Position numbers and translations under genes: made by a program. Positions 16,027 through 23,889 of a stretch of 36,243 bases of DNA are shown here, piece after piece (position 1 is the first letter of the stretch; the number at the start of each line of letters is the position of its first letter). The notes beneath the pieces were generated by a model. The model was not told where the DNA came from. It saw only the letters and a program-made list of their open reading frames with translations, and did not search any database. This DNA comes from Gammaproteobacteria bacterium (lineage in GTDB: Bacteria > Pseudomonadota > Gammaproteobacteria > Steroidobacterales > Foliamicaceae), in assembly GCA_026708965.1 (NCBI GenBank), contig JAPOTY010000026.1, positions 1 to 36,243 of the forward strand. Direction: 5' to 3'.

Positions 16027-17283
16027 ATGAACCTTGGCGAAATATGGCCTGCCGCAAGCGCTTGGCTTGCCCAGCGGCCCACGGCCGCGGCGGCGGCGGC
16101 GCTGCTGGTTCTTGCTGCTGCGGCGGTTCTGGCCGATTGGCTGGTTCGTCGGGGCATCGCCGCAACCGCCCGAAAGGCCTTGCAGTCCTCGCGCCGGGGC
16201 GCGCTGGGCGGCGCGTTGCTGGAATCGAGGGTGCTGCTGCGGTTCTCGCACCTGGCGCCGGCGCTGGTGATGCTTGCGGGTTTGAGCGCCGCGCAGCCCC
16301 TGCTCAGCGCGACCCTGGGCCGGACGCTCGGCGTGCTGGCGTTCGCGGCCGTGGTTTTGACGGCTATCGCCGGCATTGTTGCGCTGATCAACGCCGTGAG
16401 CCTCTATTTGCAGAAGGCGCCGGGCAGCCAGGCGCGCCTGCCGCTCAAGGGCTACGCCCAGGCGGTTTCGCTGGTGCTGTACGCGGTTGGCGCGCTGGTT
16501 ATCGTGGCCTACGCGGCCGAGGTGTCCGTCTGGCTGCTGCTCAGCAGCCTGGGCGCGCTCACCGCCGTGCTGCTGCTGGTATTCCGCGACACGCTGCTAT
16601 CGCTTCTGGCCAGCGTCCAGATTTCCGTCAACGATATAGTGCGGGTAGGGGATTGGGTGGAGATGCCCTCCCGCAATGTGGACGGCGACGTGGTGGATAT
16701 CGCCCTGCACACCGTCACGGTGCGCAACTGGGACAAGACGCTGAGCACCGTGCCCACGCAGGCGTTTATCAGCGGCTCGTTCAAGAATTGGCGGGGCATG
16801 AGCCAGGACGGCGCCCGGCGGATCAAGCGGTCGCTGTTCATTGATATGGCCACGGTGCGCTTTCTCGATGAGGCCGAGATCCAACGGTTCTCGCAGTTCA
16901 AGCTGCTGGAGGGCTATATTCCCGAAAAGCAACGCGAACTGTCCGATTACAACCGCCGGATCGGGGCCGAATCGCTGCCGGTGAATCTGAGGCGGCTCAC
17001 CAATATAGGCACCTTCAGGGCCTATCTGTTCAACTACATCAGAAACCATCCCAAGGTGCATGCCGAGCGCACCACTCTGGTCCGGCAATTGCAGCCGGCG
17101 GCGGATGGCCTGCCGATCGAAATCTATTGCTTTGCGGCCACCACGGACTGGCGAGCCTATGAGGACCTGCAATCCGATCTGTTCGACCACTTTCTGGCGG
17201 TGGCGCCGGAATTCGGCCTCAGCCTGTTTCAGCGCGCCTCCGGGCGCGATCTGCGCGAAAGCGCGCGGCCGCTAGTGACGTAA
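16027..17283 (+). CDS. MscS-family mechanosensitive ion channel (YbdG-like)
   Basis: 418-aa inner-membrane channel predicted to open on osmotic downshock. The first 190 residues hold four or five membrane helices. The conserved MscS pore helix and beta domain follow: LVFRDTLLSLLASVQISVNDIVRVGDWVEM, then GDVVDIALHTVTVRNWDKTLSTVPTQAFISGSFKNW. The extended C-terminal domain (LEGYIPEKQRELSDYNRRIG, IEIYCFAATTDWRAYEDLQSDLFDHFLA) matches the YbdG/MscM-like branch rather than short MscS. It appears monocistronic. Confidence 0.88.
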   Translation: MNLGEIWPAASAWLAQRPTAAAAAALLVLAAAAVLADWLVRRGIAATARKALQSSRRGALGGALLESRVLLRFSHLAPALVMLAGLSAAQPLLSATLGRTLGVLAFAAVVLTAIAGIVALINAVSLYLQKAPGSQARLPLKGYAQAVSLVLYAVGALVIVAYAAEVSVWLLLSSLGALTAVLLLVFRDTLLSLLASVQISVNDIVRVGDWVEMPSRNVDGDVVDIALHTVTVRNWDKTLSTVPTQAFISGSFKNWRGMSQDGARRIKRSLFIDMATVRFLDEAEIQRFSQFKLLEGYIPEKQRELSDYNRRIGAESLPVNLRRLTNIGTFRAYLFNYIRNHPKVHAERTTLVRQLQPAADGLPIEIYCFAATTDWRAYEDLQSDLFDHFLAVAPEFGLSLFQRASGRDLRESARPLVT

Positions 17284-17423
17284 CGGGAGCATGGCGGAGC
17301 GCCGCAGCTTCCCGGGAGCGGCAGCCAATCGTTGCGCTTGGCGTGAAAACGCAGCGAACGGCATGGGGCGCGCGTGGATGCGGGTAGTATCCGGGTTTCG
17401 ATTTCGGAAGGGTAGGGCGAACC

Positions 17424-18473
17424 ATGCTCATGAATTCATTGCTTGAGAGCGTTATCAGCCGGCGCGGCCTTTTGGGCGGGGCGCTGGGCGGGCTGGCCGC
17501 GACGGGGCTGGGCGCGTGCGCATCGCCGCAAAACGGCGGTGCGCCGGTGGCGGGCGCCAGCGCCGGCGACACGTCGGCGGGCGGCGGGCTGGATCTCGCA
17601 AAGCCCGCGGACAATCTTTACGCTTTCGGCAAGATCTGGGGCACCTACGCCGACAAGCCCATCTACAGCGGCTACCAGGGTGTGCAGTTCGCGCGCATCG
17701 GCGTGAACAAGCTCACGCCACTATTCGGTTATGTGGGCTGCGGGAACATGCAGTGCAGGATGGACGGCAACGGCCACCTCTGGATCCGGGGCACCGAGGC
17801 CGGCTATTTCACCGACCTGGCAAGCGGTGAAATCATCGACTACTGGGACAACCCCTACAGCGGCGAGCGCGTGGAAGCGTTTCCCTTCTTCAACTATGGC
17901 CTGCGCGGGCGCCTCACCCAGGAGATGCCGCGCTTCTCGATGGGCGGCGCGGCGGATGACAACACGCTGATGAACGCGGCCGACGCCCGCGTGAACGAAG
18001 ACGGGGTGACTCCGTTTATCCTGCCGTTTCAGAAGGTACACGACCAGTATCTGCTGGCTTGGGAATACGCGCACGAGTACACCAACCCGGTAACGCCCGA
18101 GAGTTGGCCCAAGGCATCGACCGGGAAGAAGATCAATCCGTCGGAGCACTTCGTTTTCTATATTCCCGCAGCGGAACTCGAAGACCGGAGCCGGCCGTCG
18201 GCCCGCTTCCATGCCGGCTTCATGCGCACATCGCCGTGGTGGCCGTGGATGCGCATGGGGCAGACGGAGATGCGCGAAGGCGCCTTGTTCGGGCGCATGC
18301 ATAGTTTCAAGATCTCGGGGGAGCTCGACAATATTCCGCGTGTGGTGCTGGAGCGCCTCGAACGGGACAAGCCTGAGCTGCTTGAGCCGCAGACCGGCTG
18401 GGAGGCCGGCGCTAATCCGCGCGGCACCTGGGAATTGTTTTCTGAGGAAGTTCCGCCGGAAGTGCAGGCCTGA
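17424..18473 (+). CDS. DUF1838-family exported lipoprotein
   Basis: 349-aa protein with a Tat-like N-terminus (SRRGLLGGALGGLAATGLGAC) that also ends in a lipobox (LGAC), so it is probably a Tat-dependent lipoprotein. The mature part resembles DUF1838: ADNLYAFGKIWGTYADKP, RCRMDG-type segment, FTDLASGEIIDYWDNPYSGE, and a late FHAGFMRTSPWWPWMRMGQTEMREG. DUF1838 proteins are common in marine bacteria near catabolic genes; their activity is unknown. The ATG at 17424 follows an AGGGCG-type site weakly; ATG 17430 is an alternative. Confidence 0.75.
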   Translation: MLMNSLLESVISRRGLLGGALGGLAATGLGACASPQNGGAPVAGASAGDTSAGGGLDLAKPADNLYAFGKIWGTYADKPIYSGYQGVQFARIGVNKLTPLFGYVGCGNMQCRMDGNGHLWIRGTEAGYFTDLASGEIIDYWDNPYSGERVEAFPFFNYGLRGRLTQEMPRFSMGGAADDNTLMNAADARVNEDGVTPFILPFQKVHDQYLLAWEYAHEYTNPVTPESWPKASTGKKINPSEHFVFYIPAAELEDRSRPSARFHAGFMRTSPWWPWMRMGQTEMREGALFGRMHSFKISGELDNIPRVVLERLERDKPELLEPQTGWEAGANPRGTWELFSEEVPPEVQA

Positions 18474-18497
18474 CCGGCCACTGCCGGGCTGTCTTGC

Positions 18498-19415
18498 TTA
18501 GGCCTTGCCGAACTCGTGGGCGGTGGGCCGATAGCCCGCCGGATCGGGATGCAGCAGCAGCTCGCACTGCGGGTATTCGGCCTGGATGCGGTCTTCGATC
18601 TCGTCGAGGATGCGATGGGCCTCGGCGAGGTTTAATTCGGCGGGAAGAAGAACGTGGAACTGCACGATGAAGTGGGCGCCGCCATGGCGTGTCTTGAGAT
18701 CGTGGATATCGATGACCTGCGGATGGCTTTCCGCCAGATCTGCGATCTTGAGACGGTCTTCATCGGGAATCTCGCGATCCATGAGGATATCCAGCGCGCG
18801 CCCGGCAATCTTCCAAACTCCGAACAGCAGGTAGGCCATGACGGCCGCGGCCACCAAAGGATCAGCCAGCCCGCCGCCGGGCAGGGTGCTGGCTGCGATC
18901 GCTGCGGCCACGCCGAGGTTGATGGCTAGATCGGTCTTGTAGTGCATGGCGTCGGCCTCGATGGCCGCGGATCCGGTTTTGAGCCGCACATGCCTTTGCA
19001 CGCCTACCAGGATCAGCGTCAGCAGGGCGGAAATCAGCATGACCGCGATGCCGAGCGGCGCCTGTTCGACAGCTGAGGGGTTGAGGAGGCGCTCGATGGT
19101 TTCCTTGAGCACATAGGCTGCGGAGGCCGTGATGATGACCGATTGCGCCAGCGCCGCCAGGCCCTCGGCCTTGCCGTGCCCGAAGCGGTGCTCCTGGTCG
19201 GCGGGCTTGAGCGAGACGCGCACCGCGAAGAACGTGATCAGCGAGGCCAGCACATCCAGCCCCGAATCCGCCAGCGAGCTGAGCAGCGAAACCGAGTCGG
19301 TGATCCGCCAGGCCCAGGCCTTGAGCGCCACCAGCAGCGTGGCGGTGATGACCGACGCGTAGGTGGCCAGCTTGAGCAGCCGGGCGCGCTGCGCTCCTGT
19401 GGCGATGCGGTTCAT
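18498..19415 (-). CDS. Cation diffusion facilitator (FieF-like metal exporter)
   Basis: 305-aa inner-membrane divalent-cation/proton antiporter. Six helices are predicted. Metal-site motifs are DSGLDVLAS in helix II, HRFGHGKAEG in the following loop and EADAMHYKTD (HxxxD) in helix V. The cytoplasmic ferredoxin-like domain (VIDIHDLKTRHGGAHFIVQFHV) is complete. The ATG at 19415 is chosen because longer readings run backwards into the tmRNA gene. Zinc or iron export fits the family. It is divergent from ssrA, leaving only 22 bp between start codon and tmRNA 5' end, so the promoters overlap. Confidence 0.88.
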   Translation of the reverse strand: MNRIATGAQRARLLKLATYASVITATLLVALKAWAWRITDSVSLLSSLADSGLDVLASLITFFAVRVSLKPADQEHRFGHGKAEGLAALAQSVIITASAAYVLKETIERLLNPSAVEQAPLGIAVMLISALLTLILVGVQRHVRLKTGSAAIEADAMHYKTDLAINLGVAAAIAASTLPGGGLADPLVAAAVMAYLLFGVWKIAGRALDILMDREIPDEDRLKIADLAESHPQVIDIHDLKTRHGGAHFIVQFHVLLPAELNLAEAHRILDEIEDRIQAEYPQCELLLHPDPAGYRPTAHEFGKA

Positions 19416-19437
19416 TGGAGTACAATATCGCATATCT

Positions 19438-19789
19438 GGGGGCGACATGGCTTCGACGTGGGCTGTGAAATCCTTGGTGTGCATGCCGAGGCGCAGGGTT
19501 CCTCGTAAATCCGCCTGCAAAACCAATAGTTGCCAACGACGACAACTACGCTCTGGCGGCTTGACCGCCAGCGCTCCTGCCAGGATTTCCTGTGGCCAGG
19601 CCGGAGCGTCGCTTGCATAGGATCGCCCGTGGCATTGATCGGCGCGCACGGGTTAAGAGCTAGCTGATCAAAACGGTGCTTCCGTCCTGCCCGTCGGGGA
19701 ACCACCGCGACTAAGACGCGGCTAAGCATGTAGAGCGCCTCGGCCAGTAACGCTTGCGGACGCGGGTTCGATTCCCGCCGCCTCCACCA
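19438..19789 (+). ncRNA. ssrA: Transfer-messenger RNA (tmRNA)
   Basis: The 5' end GGGGGCGACATGGCTTCGAC and 3' end GGGTTCGATTCCCGCC plus GCCTCCACCA are the tmRNA signatures, and GGGGGC pairs with GCCTCC to form the acceptor stem (one G-U pair). The 3' CCA is encoded. The internal message reads GCC AAC GAC GAC AAC TAC GCT CTG GCG GCT TGA (bases from about 19528), giving the tag ANDDNYALAA. Together with SmpB (not in this window) it rescues stalled ribosomes. Its 3' end is the attachment site of the mobile element and remains intact after integration. Confidence 0.97.
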
Positions 19790-19791
19790 CC
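19775..19791. repeat. attL core (17-bp direct repeat)
   Basis: CCGCCGCCTCCACCACC spans the last acceptor-stem bases and CCA of tmRNA and is repeated exactly at 35369-35385. It is read as the left recombination core. Confidence 0.8.
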
Positions 19792-19835
19792 CACCCAATA
19801 TAATTCTTTGAAATATAAGGAATTATATTGGGTGG
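19791..19835. repeat. 16-bp inverted repeat next to attL
   Basis: CCACCCAATATAATTC (19791-19806) is perfectly inverted at 19820-19835 with a 13-nt A/T-rich spacer. It begins on the last base of the att core. It may be an integrase or accessory-factor binding region, or a tmRNA downstream hairpin; there is no U tract after it. Confidence 0.55.
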
Positions 19836-20027
19836 TGCTTGTGGTTATCAGCCAGCATATTATCCCTAATTGCGGCGGCACCCCGCAGACGCTCTCAGCT
19901 TCCGAAGCCTTCGGAAGGAGTCAAGCCAGCCATTTCGCGCAAAGCGCATAGCCTCCGAATGGCCGGTGTGTTTTGCCTTGTCCGCTAAAGTGCGCGGAAG
20001 TCCGTTTTTGTTCTTTGTGTTTACGTA

Positions 20028-20046
20028 AGCATAAATATGTTATGCT
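20028..20046. promoter_or_regulatory. Palindromic operator candidate upstream of the HTH gene
   Basis: AGCATAA-ATATG-TTATGCT has perfect 7-bp arms and lies in an AT-rich promoter-like patch (TATGTT/TATGCT -10-like boxes) 28 bases before the ATG at 20074. GAGAGGAGGGGAAG follows as ribosome site. It is a natural binding site for the HTH protein encoded next, which would be autoregulatory. Confidence 0.5.
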
Positions 20047-20073
20047 GCTCCGCAGAGAGAGGAGGGGAAGATC

Positions 20074-20526
20074 ATGCGAGACCTCGAAACCGACGGTTTG
20101 TCCGCGCCGCCGAGCGGGCCGAATGCCGATGTGGCTGCCGCCGCCGAGAGCGCGCGGCGGGCCGGCAGGGAGCTGGTGACGCCGAAGGCGCTGGCCGAGT
20201 TGCTCGGCCTCACCGACACCGCCATTCGCACGGCGCGGCTCAACGGGCGGGTCGAATCGCCGTTCGCGCTGGCGCTCACGGGCAAGAAGCTGCATCTGAT
20301 CACGGTGGCTAGCGCCATCAACTATTGGATCGGGGAGTCCCCCGGGGAGATCGAGCCGCATCTTGACGCAATGCGCCGAAAGGGGACGACGATGGTGCTG
20401 GGCGGCCAGTTCTACAATATCTTGTCGGATCGCCGGGTTGACGAGCCGGGCCTCCTGCGGCCTGGCCCCCGGTTTGGATCACGATTCCCGCAGGCGGGCG
20501 GACCGAAAGACAGGTGGCCGCAATGA
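20074..20526 (+). CDS. Helix-turn-helix-like protein, partner of the peptidase-ATPase
   Basis: 150 aa. The central part, about residues 33-86, contains TPKALAELLGLTDTAIRTARLNG, which has the spacing of a helix-turn-helix, then SPFALALTGKKLHLITVASAINYWIG, reminiscent of MerR/excisionase-type wings. The C-terminus is Pro/Gly/Arg-rich and probably disordered. No named family is recognised. A strong Shine-Dalgarno (GGAGGGG) precedes the ATG. Its stop overlaps the next ATG (ATGA at 20523-20526), so the two proteins should be made together, implying a joint function. It may be a DNA-binding adaptor that directs the ATPase to its DNA, analogous to accessory proteins of T4CPs, or simply a repressor. 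Confidence 0.65.
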   Translation: MRDLETDGLSAPPSGPNADVAAAAESARRAGRELVTPKALAELLGLTDTAIRTARLNGRVESPFALALTGKKLHLITVASAINYWIGESPGEIEPHLDAMRRKGTTMVLGGQFYNILSDRRVDEPGLLRPGPRFGSRFPQAGGPKDRWPQ

Positions 20527-22964
20527 CCGGGTTGGCTCAACGGCCCTTGCTTCGGCCCGCTGTCGCCCGCGTCCGCCTGAGCGGCCTGATCTGCGACGAT
20601 TTGGTGAACCGGTGCGTCGAGGAGGCGGACGCGCTGATCGAGGAATACTTCTACGAGCGCGTCGAGTTCTTGATCGACTCGCCGGGCGGCAGCGCCGCCA
20701 GCGTGTTCTATCTGCTTGAGGCGTTCGTCCGCTGGCAGGAGGCGGGGGTGCGGATCGACACCCGGGCCCTGACCAACGCGGAGAGCGCCGGCGCCTTGGC
20801 GTTGTCCTTGGGCGACACCAGACGTGCCGCCATGACTTCGCGGCTGCTTTACCACAGCGCGAGGGTTGCGCCGCAGGGCAATTCGTTCCTGACGGCATCA
20901 AATATGCGGAGCGAAGGGCGGCGGCTCGGCGAGCTCGACCGGACGATGCTTAGGCGGCTCGCCGAACGGGCCTGCCGGATCGACCGGGAAAGCTGGATGG
21001 AGCACTTGCTCAACCAGCCCGCCGGACTGGAGGAGGCCGGGTTCAATAAGCGGCTCATTTGCGAGCGCCTGTTCCAAGCGCCCCCGGCTTCCGCCGGACC
21101 GGACGAGATGGCGGCAGAGGCGCTGGCAGGTCGGCAGGCGGGGGAAACCGAGGCCGGACAGCGCGCGCAAGCCGCGCCGGAGGCGGCGGAAACGCCCGCA
21201 GGGGCGGTTTCCGCCGGTTTTCGCGGTGATCCCGATGCAACCCTGAACAAGCGCATGGCCGACGTGCTGATGTCCGAGGCGGACGGGGATTCCGCCCGGG
21301 CGCGCTTCTTCAGTATCTACAAGAACCTGTTCGCCTTGGACGTGCCGGTCAGCGCGGCGACGGCGAAGTCGCTCGGGCTTATCGATGCGGTCGGAGCGGA
21401 CGACCCCAACCCGCTGCGGGCGCTGCGCCATGCCCGGGAACCTGCCCAAAAGCCGGGGCTGCCGGATAGCAGCCGCCTGGACATCCCCGAGTGGGGCGCG
21501 ATCCGCCCGGGCGGTGCGCCCGTCGAGACACTGGCGCGCCACACTTTGATCCTGGGCGAGACTGGATCGGGCAAGACGGTCTCCGGGGTGCTGCCGATCG
21601 TTCGCGCCGCCCTCAGGCGGATGGGCCGGGATTGCGCGGGCCGCGCGGTCGGTTGCTTGCTCATCATCGATCCAAAGCGCGACATCGCGCCTGCGCTCGA
21701 CGGCGCGGTCGGGGCAGACATCCGCCGCCTCGCCATCAGCGGCGGTCAGGAGGGCGAGCGCGTCCGCCTCGACCTGATGGCCGGGACCCCCATCGACCTG
21801 TCGGTGCCGGACCTGCGGCAGGCTGCCCGGGGCATCCTGGGCAAAGCGGCCTCGATTGATCCGAACAACCCGATGAAAACCTTGTCGGCGGAAGGAGCAG
21901 CCACGGGGAACGATAGGTTCTGGACTCAACAAGGCACGGAGTTAGGGCTGGTGTTCCTCGAAATGGCCCTCATCCTCCTGAACCTGTTCGGCGACTATAA
22001 GGAAGCCGCCAAGTGGCATGAGCGGATCGACGGTCGGTTGCGGAAATTCATCGAGCACCGCGATGCCGGCAAGAACGTGCTGTTTCTGGCCAACCACTTG
22101 CTGAGCGGGTTCAGCGGCTTGCGCTCGTCGGACAATTTGCCCTTATTGGGCAGCCTGGCCCGGTCGCTGGCCGCCCCGGAGCAGCTCGACAACCGGCGGG
22201 CCGTCTCGCAGATCAAGGCGTGGAGGGCGAGGACCGAGCGGCTGGAAAGCTACATGCAGGAGGAGCGGCTTTACACCAGCATCGTCGCGTCCTCCGACGG
22301 GTGCTTCATGGAATACTGCGCGCCGGACGCTGCGGAGTCGCTCTATTTCGGGTGCGAGCCGATCATTGCGCGGCAGCCCTCCGAATGCCTCGACCTCGGC
22401 GCGCTCGTGTCGCCGGACATCCCCCGCCCGCAGGTGCTGCTGATCCAGCCGGACATCCAGCGGGCCGAAGGGGCGCTGCTCGCCCGGGCGTTCAAGGCGG
22501 CGTTCTTCCAAGCGGTGCTGCGCGATCCCGCCAGGAGCGCGCCGGATGCCGCGGGCATCCCGCTGGTCGGCTACGTGGCCGACGAGTTCCACCGCTTCAT
22601 CACCGCCGACCTGCGCCACGGGGAGCAGTCGTTTCTCGACACCTGCCGGTCGTTCGGGGCTTTCTGCGTCCTTTCGTGCCAGTCGGTATCGAGTCTCGAG
22701 CACGCGCTGCGCGAGATCGGTGCCGGCGTGTCAACGGAATCGTCCATCCGCGTTTTGCTCGCCAACACCGGCACCAAGCTGTTCTTCAGATCGACGGATC
22801 AAGAAACCCAAAGGTTGCTGCGCGATGTCGTGCCGACGGGCCAGTGGGGATCGCCGCTTGAGGCCCGGCCTGTCACCACCCTGCGGACCGGCGAGTGCTA
22901 CGCGGTGCTTACCGGCGGGCAGATCGCTAGGCGGCAACTCGGCTGGGTGGACTTGCGGAAATAG
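20523..22964 (+). CDS. Fusion of ClpP-like serine peptidase with VirD4/TraD/HerA-type ATPase
   Basis: 813 aa. Residues about 15-150 have a ClpP/SDH-type serine peptidase fold: VEFLIDSPGGSAAS supplies the oxyanion-hole GG, NAESAGALALSLGDTRRA carries the presumed nucleophile Ser88, and RLLYHSAR the presumed His111, at near-ClpP spacing. AKSLGLIDAVG near residues 281-291 resembles the end of the ClpP fold, separated by an Ala/Glu-rich insert. Residues about 320-813 form an additional-strand P-loop motor of the coupling-protein/HerA group: Walker A GETGSGKT (345-352), LLIIDPKRD, Walker B YVADEFHRF (684-692), the CQS sensor, and LANTGTKLFFRSTDQET as in TraD/VirD4. No transmembrane helices are visible, unlike most T4CPs. 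The ATG at 20523 is favoured over GTG 20514 by the ATGA overlap. Function is unknown: a peptidase-linked DNA pump or a defence ATPase is inferred. Confidence 0.8.
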   Translation: MTGLAQRPLLRPAVARVRLSGLICDDLVNRCVEEADALIEEYFYERVEFLIDSPGGSAASVFYLLEAFVRWQEAGVRIDTRALTNAESAGALALSLGDTRRAAMTSRLLYHSARVAPQGNSFLTASNMRSEGRRLGELDRTMLRRLAERACRIDRESWMEHLLNQPAGLEEAGFNKRLICERLFQAPPASAGPDEMAAEALAGRQAGETEAGQRAQAAPEAAETPAGAVSAGFRGDPDATLNKRMADVLMSEADGDSARARFFSIYKNLFALDVPVSAATAKSLGLIDAVGADDPNPLRALRHAREPAQKPGLPDSSRLDIPEWGAIRPGGAPVETLARHTLILGETGSGKTVSGVLPIVRAALRRMGRDCAGRAVGCLLIIDPKRDIAPALDGAVGADIRRLAISGGQEGERVRLDLMAGTPIDLSVPDLRQAARGILGKAASIDPNNPMKTLSAEGAATGNDRFWTQQGTELGLVFLEMALILLNLFGDYKEAAKWHERIDGRLRKFIEHRDAGKNVLFLANHLLSGFSGLRSSDNLPLLGSLARSLAAPEQLDNRRAVSQIKAWRARTERLESYMQEERLYTSIVASSDGCFMEYCAPDAAESLYFGCEPIIARQPSECLDLGALVSPDIPRPQVLLIQPDIQRAEGALLARAFKAAFFQAVLRDPARSAPDAAGIPLVGYVADEFHRFITADLRHGEQSFLDTCRSFGAFCVLSCQSVSSLEHALREIGAGVSTESSIRVLLANTGTKLFFRSTDQETQRLLRDVVPTGQWGSPLEARPVTTLRTGECYAVLTGGQIARRQLGWVDLRK

Positions 22965-22996
22965 GGCGCGGCATGTCGCGCCGTTGGCGCATTGCG

Positions 22997-23032
22997 GCGA
23001 GAACGCCGCCGCCGCAGCCAGCGCGTTCTCGC
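22997..23032 (+). other. Hairpin downstream of the peptidase-ATPase gene
   Basis: GCGAGAACGC (22997-23006) pairs perfectly with GCGTTCTCGC (23023-23032). It lies 33 bases past the stop codon and lacks a U tract, so it is a possible factor-dependent or RNA-stabilising 3' structure. Confidence 0.4.
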
Positions 23033-23095
23033 ATAGCTCGGGTGTGCAAGTCGTCGATCCGTGTCCGCCTTCGGCGCGGTGGCGGAGGAAGTCAG

Positions 23096-23179
23096 GCACG
23101 GCGGGTGAAGGATGGCCGCAGAGGTTGCGGCGAAACAAACCTTGTGGAGAATCCCGCGCTCTTCAACGCGGGCGGCGAG
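23096..23179 (+). pseudogene. Fragment related to the N-terminus of the MobV-like gene
   Basis: The roughly 500-base stretch 22965-23463 has no convincing gene. In one frame it encodes ARRVKDGRRGCGETNL followed by FNAGG, which matches ARRVKDGCRGYGETCL and FNVGD in the MobV-like protein at 26357-27544. The differences fall mainly at third codon positions (cgg/cgc, gtg/gtc, aag/aaa, gat/gac), showing that the two diverged under protein-level constraint. The flanking residues do not align, so this is read as a gene remnant or a short shared module. Confidence 0.4.
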
Positions 23180-23463
23180 CCCCGATGGGTTGGCCGTGTC
23201 CGCTGGCGCAAAGGACAAGAAAAACCCCCGCGAACTGCTGCGGACAAAAAACGATGCTATTATCCGTTTCCGCAAACATCGACGCAGAGGCCCCGTGTCG
23301 GGCCACCTGCTGAATACAAGAGCCGAAAACCCGGCCCGGGGTCGCTCCCCAAGCCGAGGCGAACAGGCAGGGGTCTCACGCTTCTCTGCGCGATGTTTGC
23401 AACGGCCCGGCCCCTATGCCGGGCTGATAGCAACATGCAACTCAGGCCCAGAGGGGGGACACC

Positions 23464-23694
23464 ATGCAGTTAGAAACAGATTATGAAGCTGAACGCGCCG
23501 CCGTTGTAGCCAAAGGTGAAGCCCTACACGAAAAGTCTGCCTTGGAATTGAAGCGGCGCGGCGCAGGTGGGCAGGCTTACAGGGGCAGCATATTTGTGGT
23601 CTCTTGGGCTGTTTGGATTCTGGTGGTGCTAGGGGTGCTGCAAACGTGGCTGTTATTCCTGATAGGGGGCTCTCCGGGAGTATCCGCCTTTTAG
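23464..23694 (+). CDS. Hypothetical single-pass membrane protein
   Basis: 76 aa with a charged N-terminal half (YEAERAAVVAKGEALHEKSALELKRR) and one hydrophobic helix, FVVSWAVWILVVLGVLQTWL, near the C-terminus. GAGGGGGGAC just upstream is a strong ribosome site, which argues that it is translated. No family recognised. It opens a run of small membrane or exported proteins that ends at 26175. Confidence 0.55.
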   Translation: MQLETDYEAERAAVVAKGEALHEKSALELKRRGAGGQAYRGSIFVVSWAVWILVVLGVLQTWLLFLIGGSPGVSAF

Positions 23695-23704
23695 GGGAAA
23701 AACT

Positions 23705-23854
23705 ATGAAAGCATTGGGAATCATCGCGGTCGTATTGGCAGTGATTGGGTTCTGCGTTCCAGTCGCTGGGTCTTTCCGCCTTATTCCATACATCATCTTG
23801 CTGCTGCTGACCATCATCGGGCTGATCGTGGGCAGAAAAAAGGGTTTGGCATAG
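23705..23854 (+). CDS. Small membrane protein, internally shortened paralogue of the 24637 gene
   Basis: The 49-aa frame starts MKALGIIAVVLAVIGFCVPVAG and ends IIGLIVGRKKGLA. Both ends are nearly identical to the 92-aa protein at 24637-24915, including the upstream AGGGGAAAAACT ribosome-site region, but 43 internal codons (129 nt) are missing. The frame is preserved across the deletion. The result is two short helices and a basic tail, so it may be functional or a decaying copy. Confidence 0.5.
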   Translation: MKALGIIAVVLAVIGFCVPVAGSFRLIPYIILLLLTIIGLIVGRKKGLA

Positions 23855-23889
23855 CTCATGAATCACAGTTTCCGCAGGGGGGCCTGAAT

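Noticed and set aside
22973-23473. 166-aa reading frame after the peptidase-ATPase
   Set aside because: Apart from the RRVKDG module it is Arg/Pro-rich with no conserved pattern, no good ribosome site, and it runs through the strong start region of the next gene.
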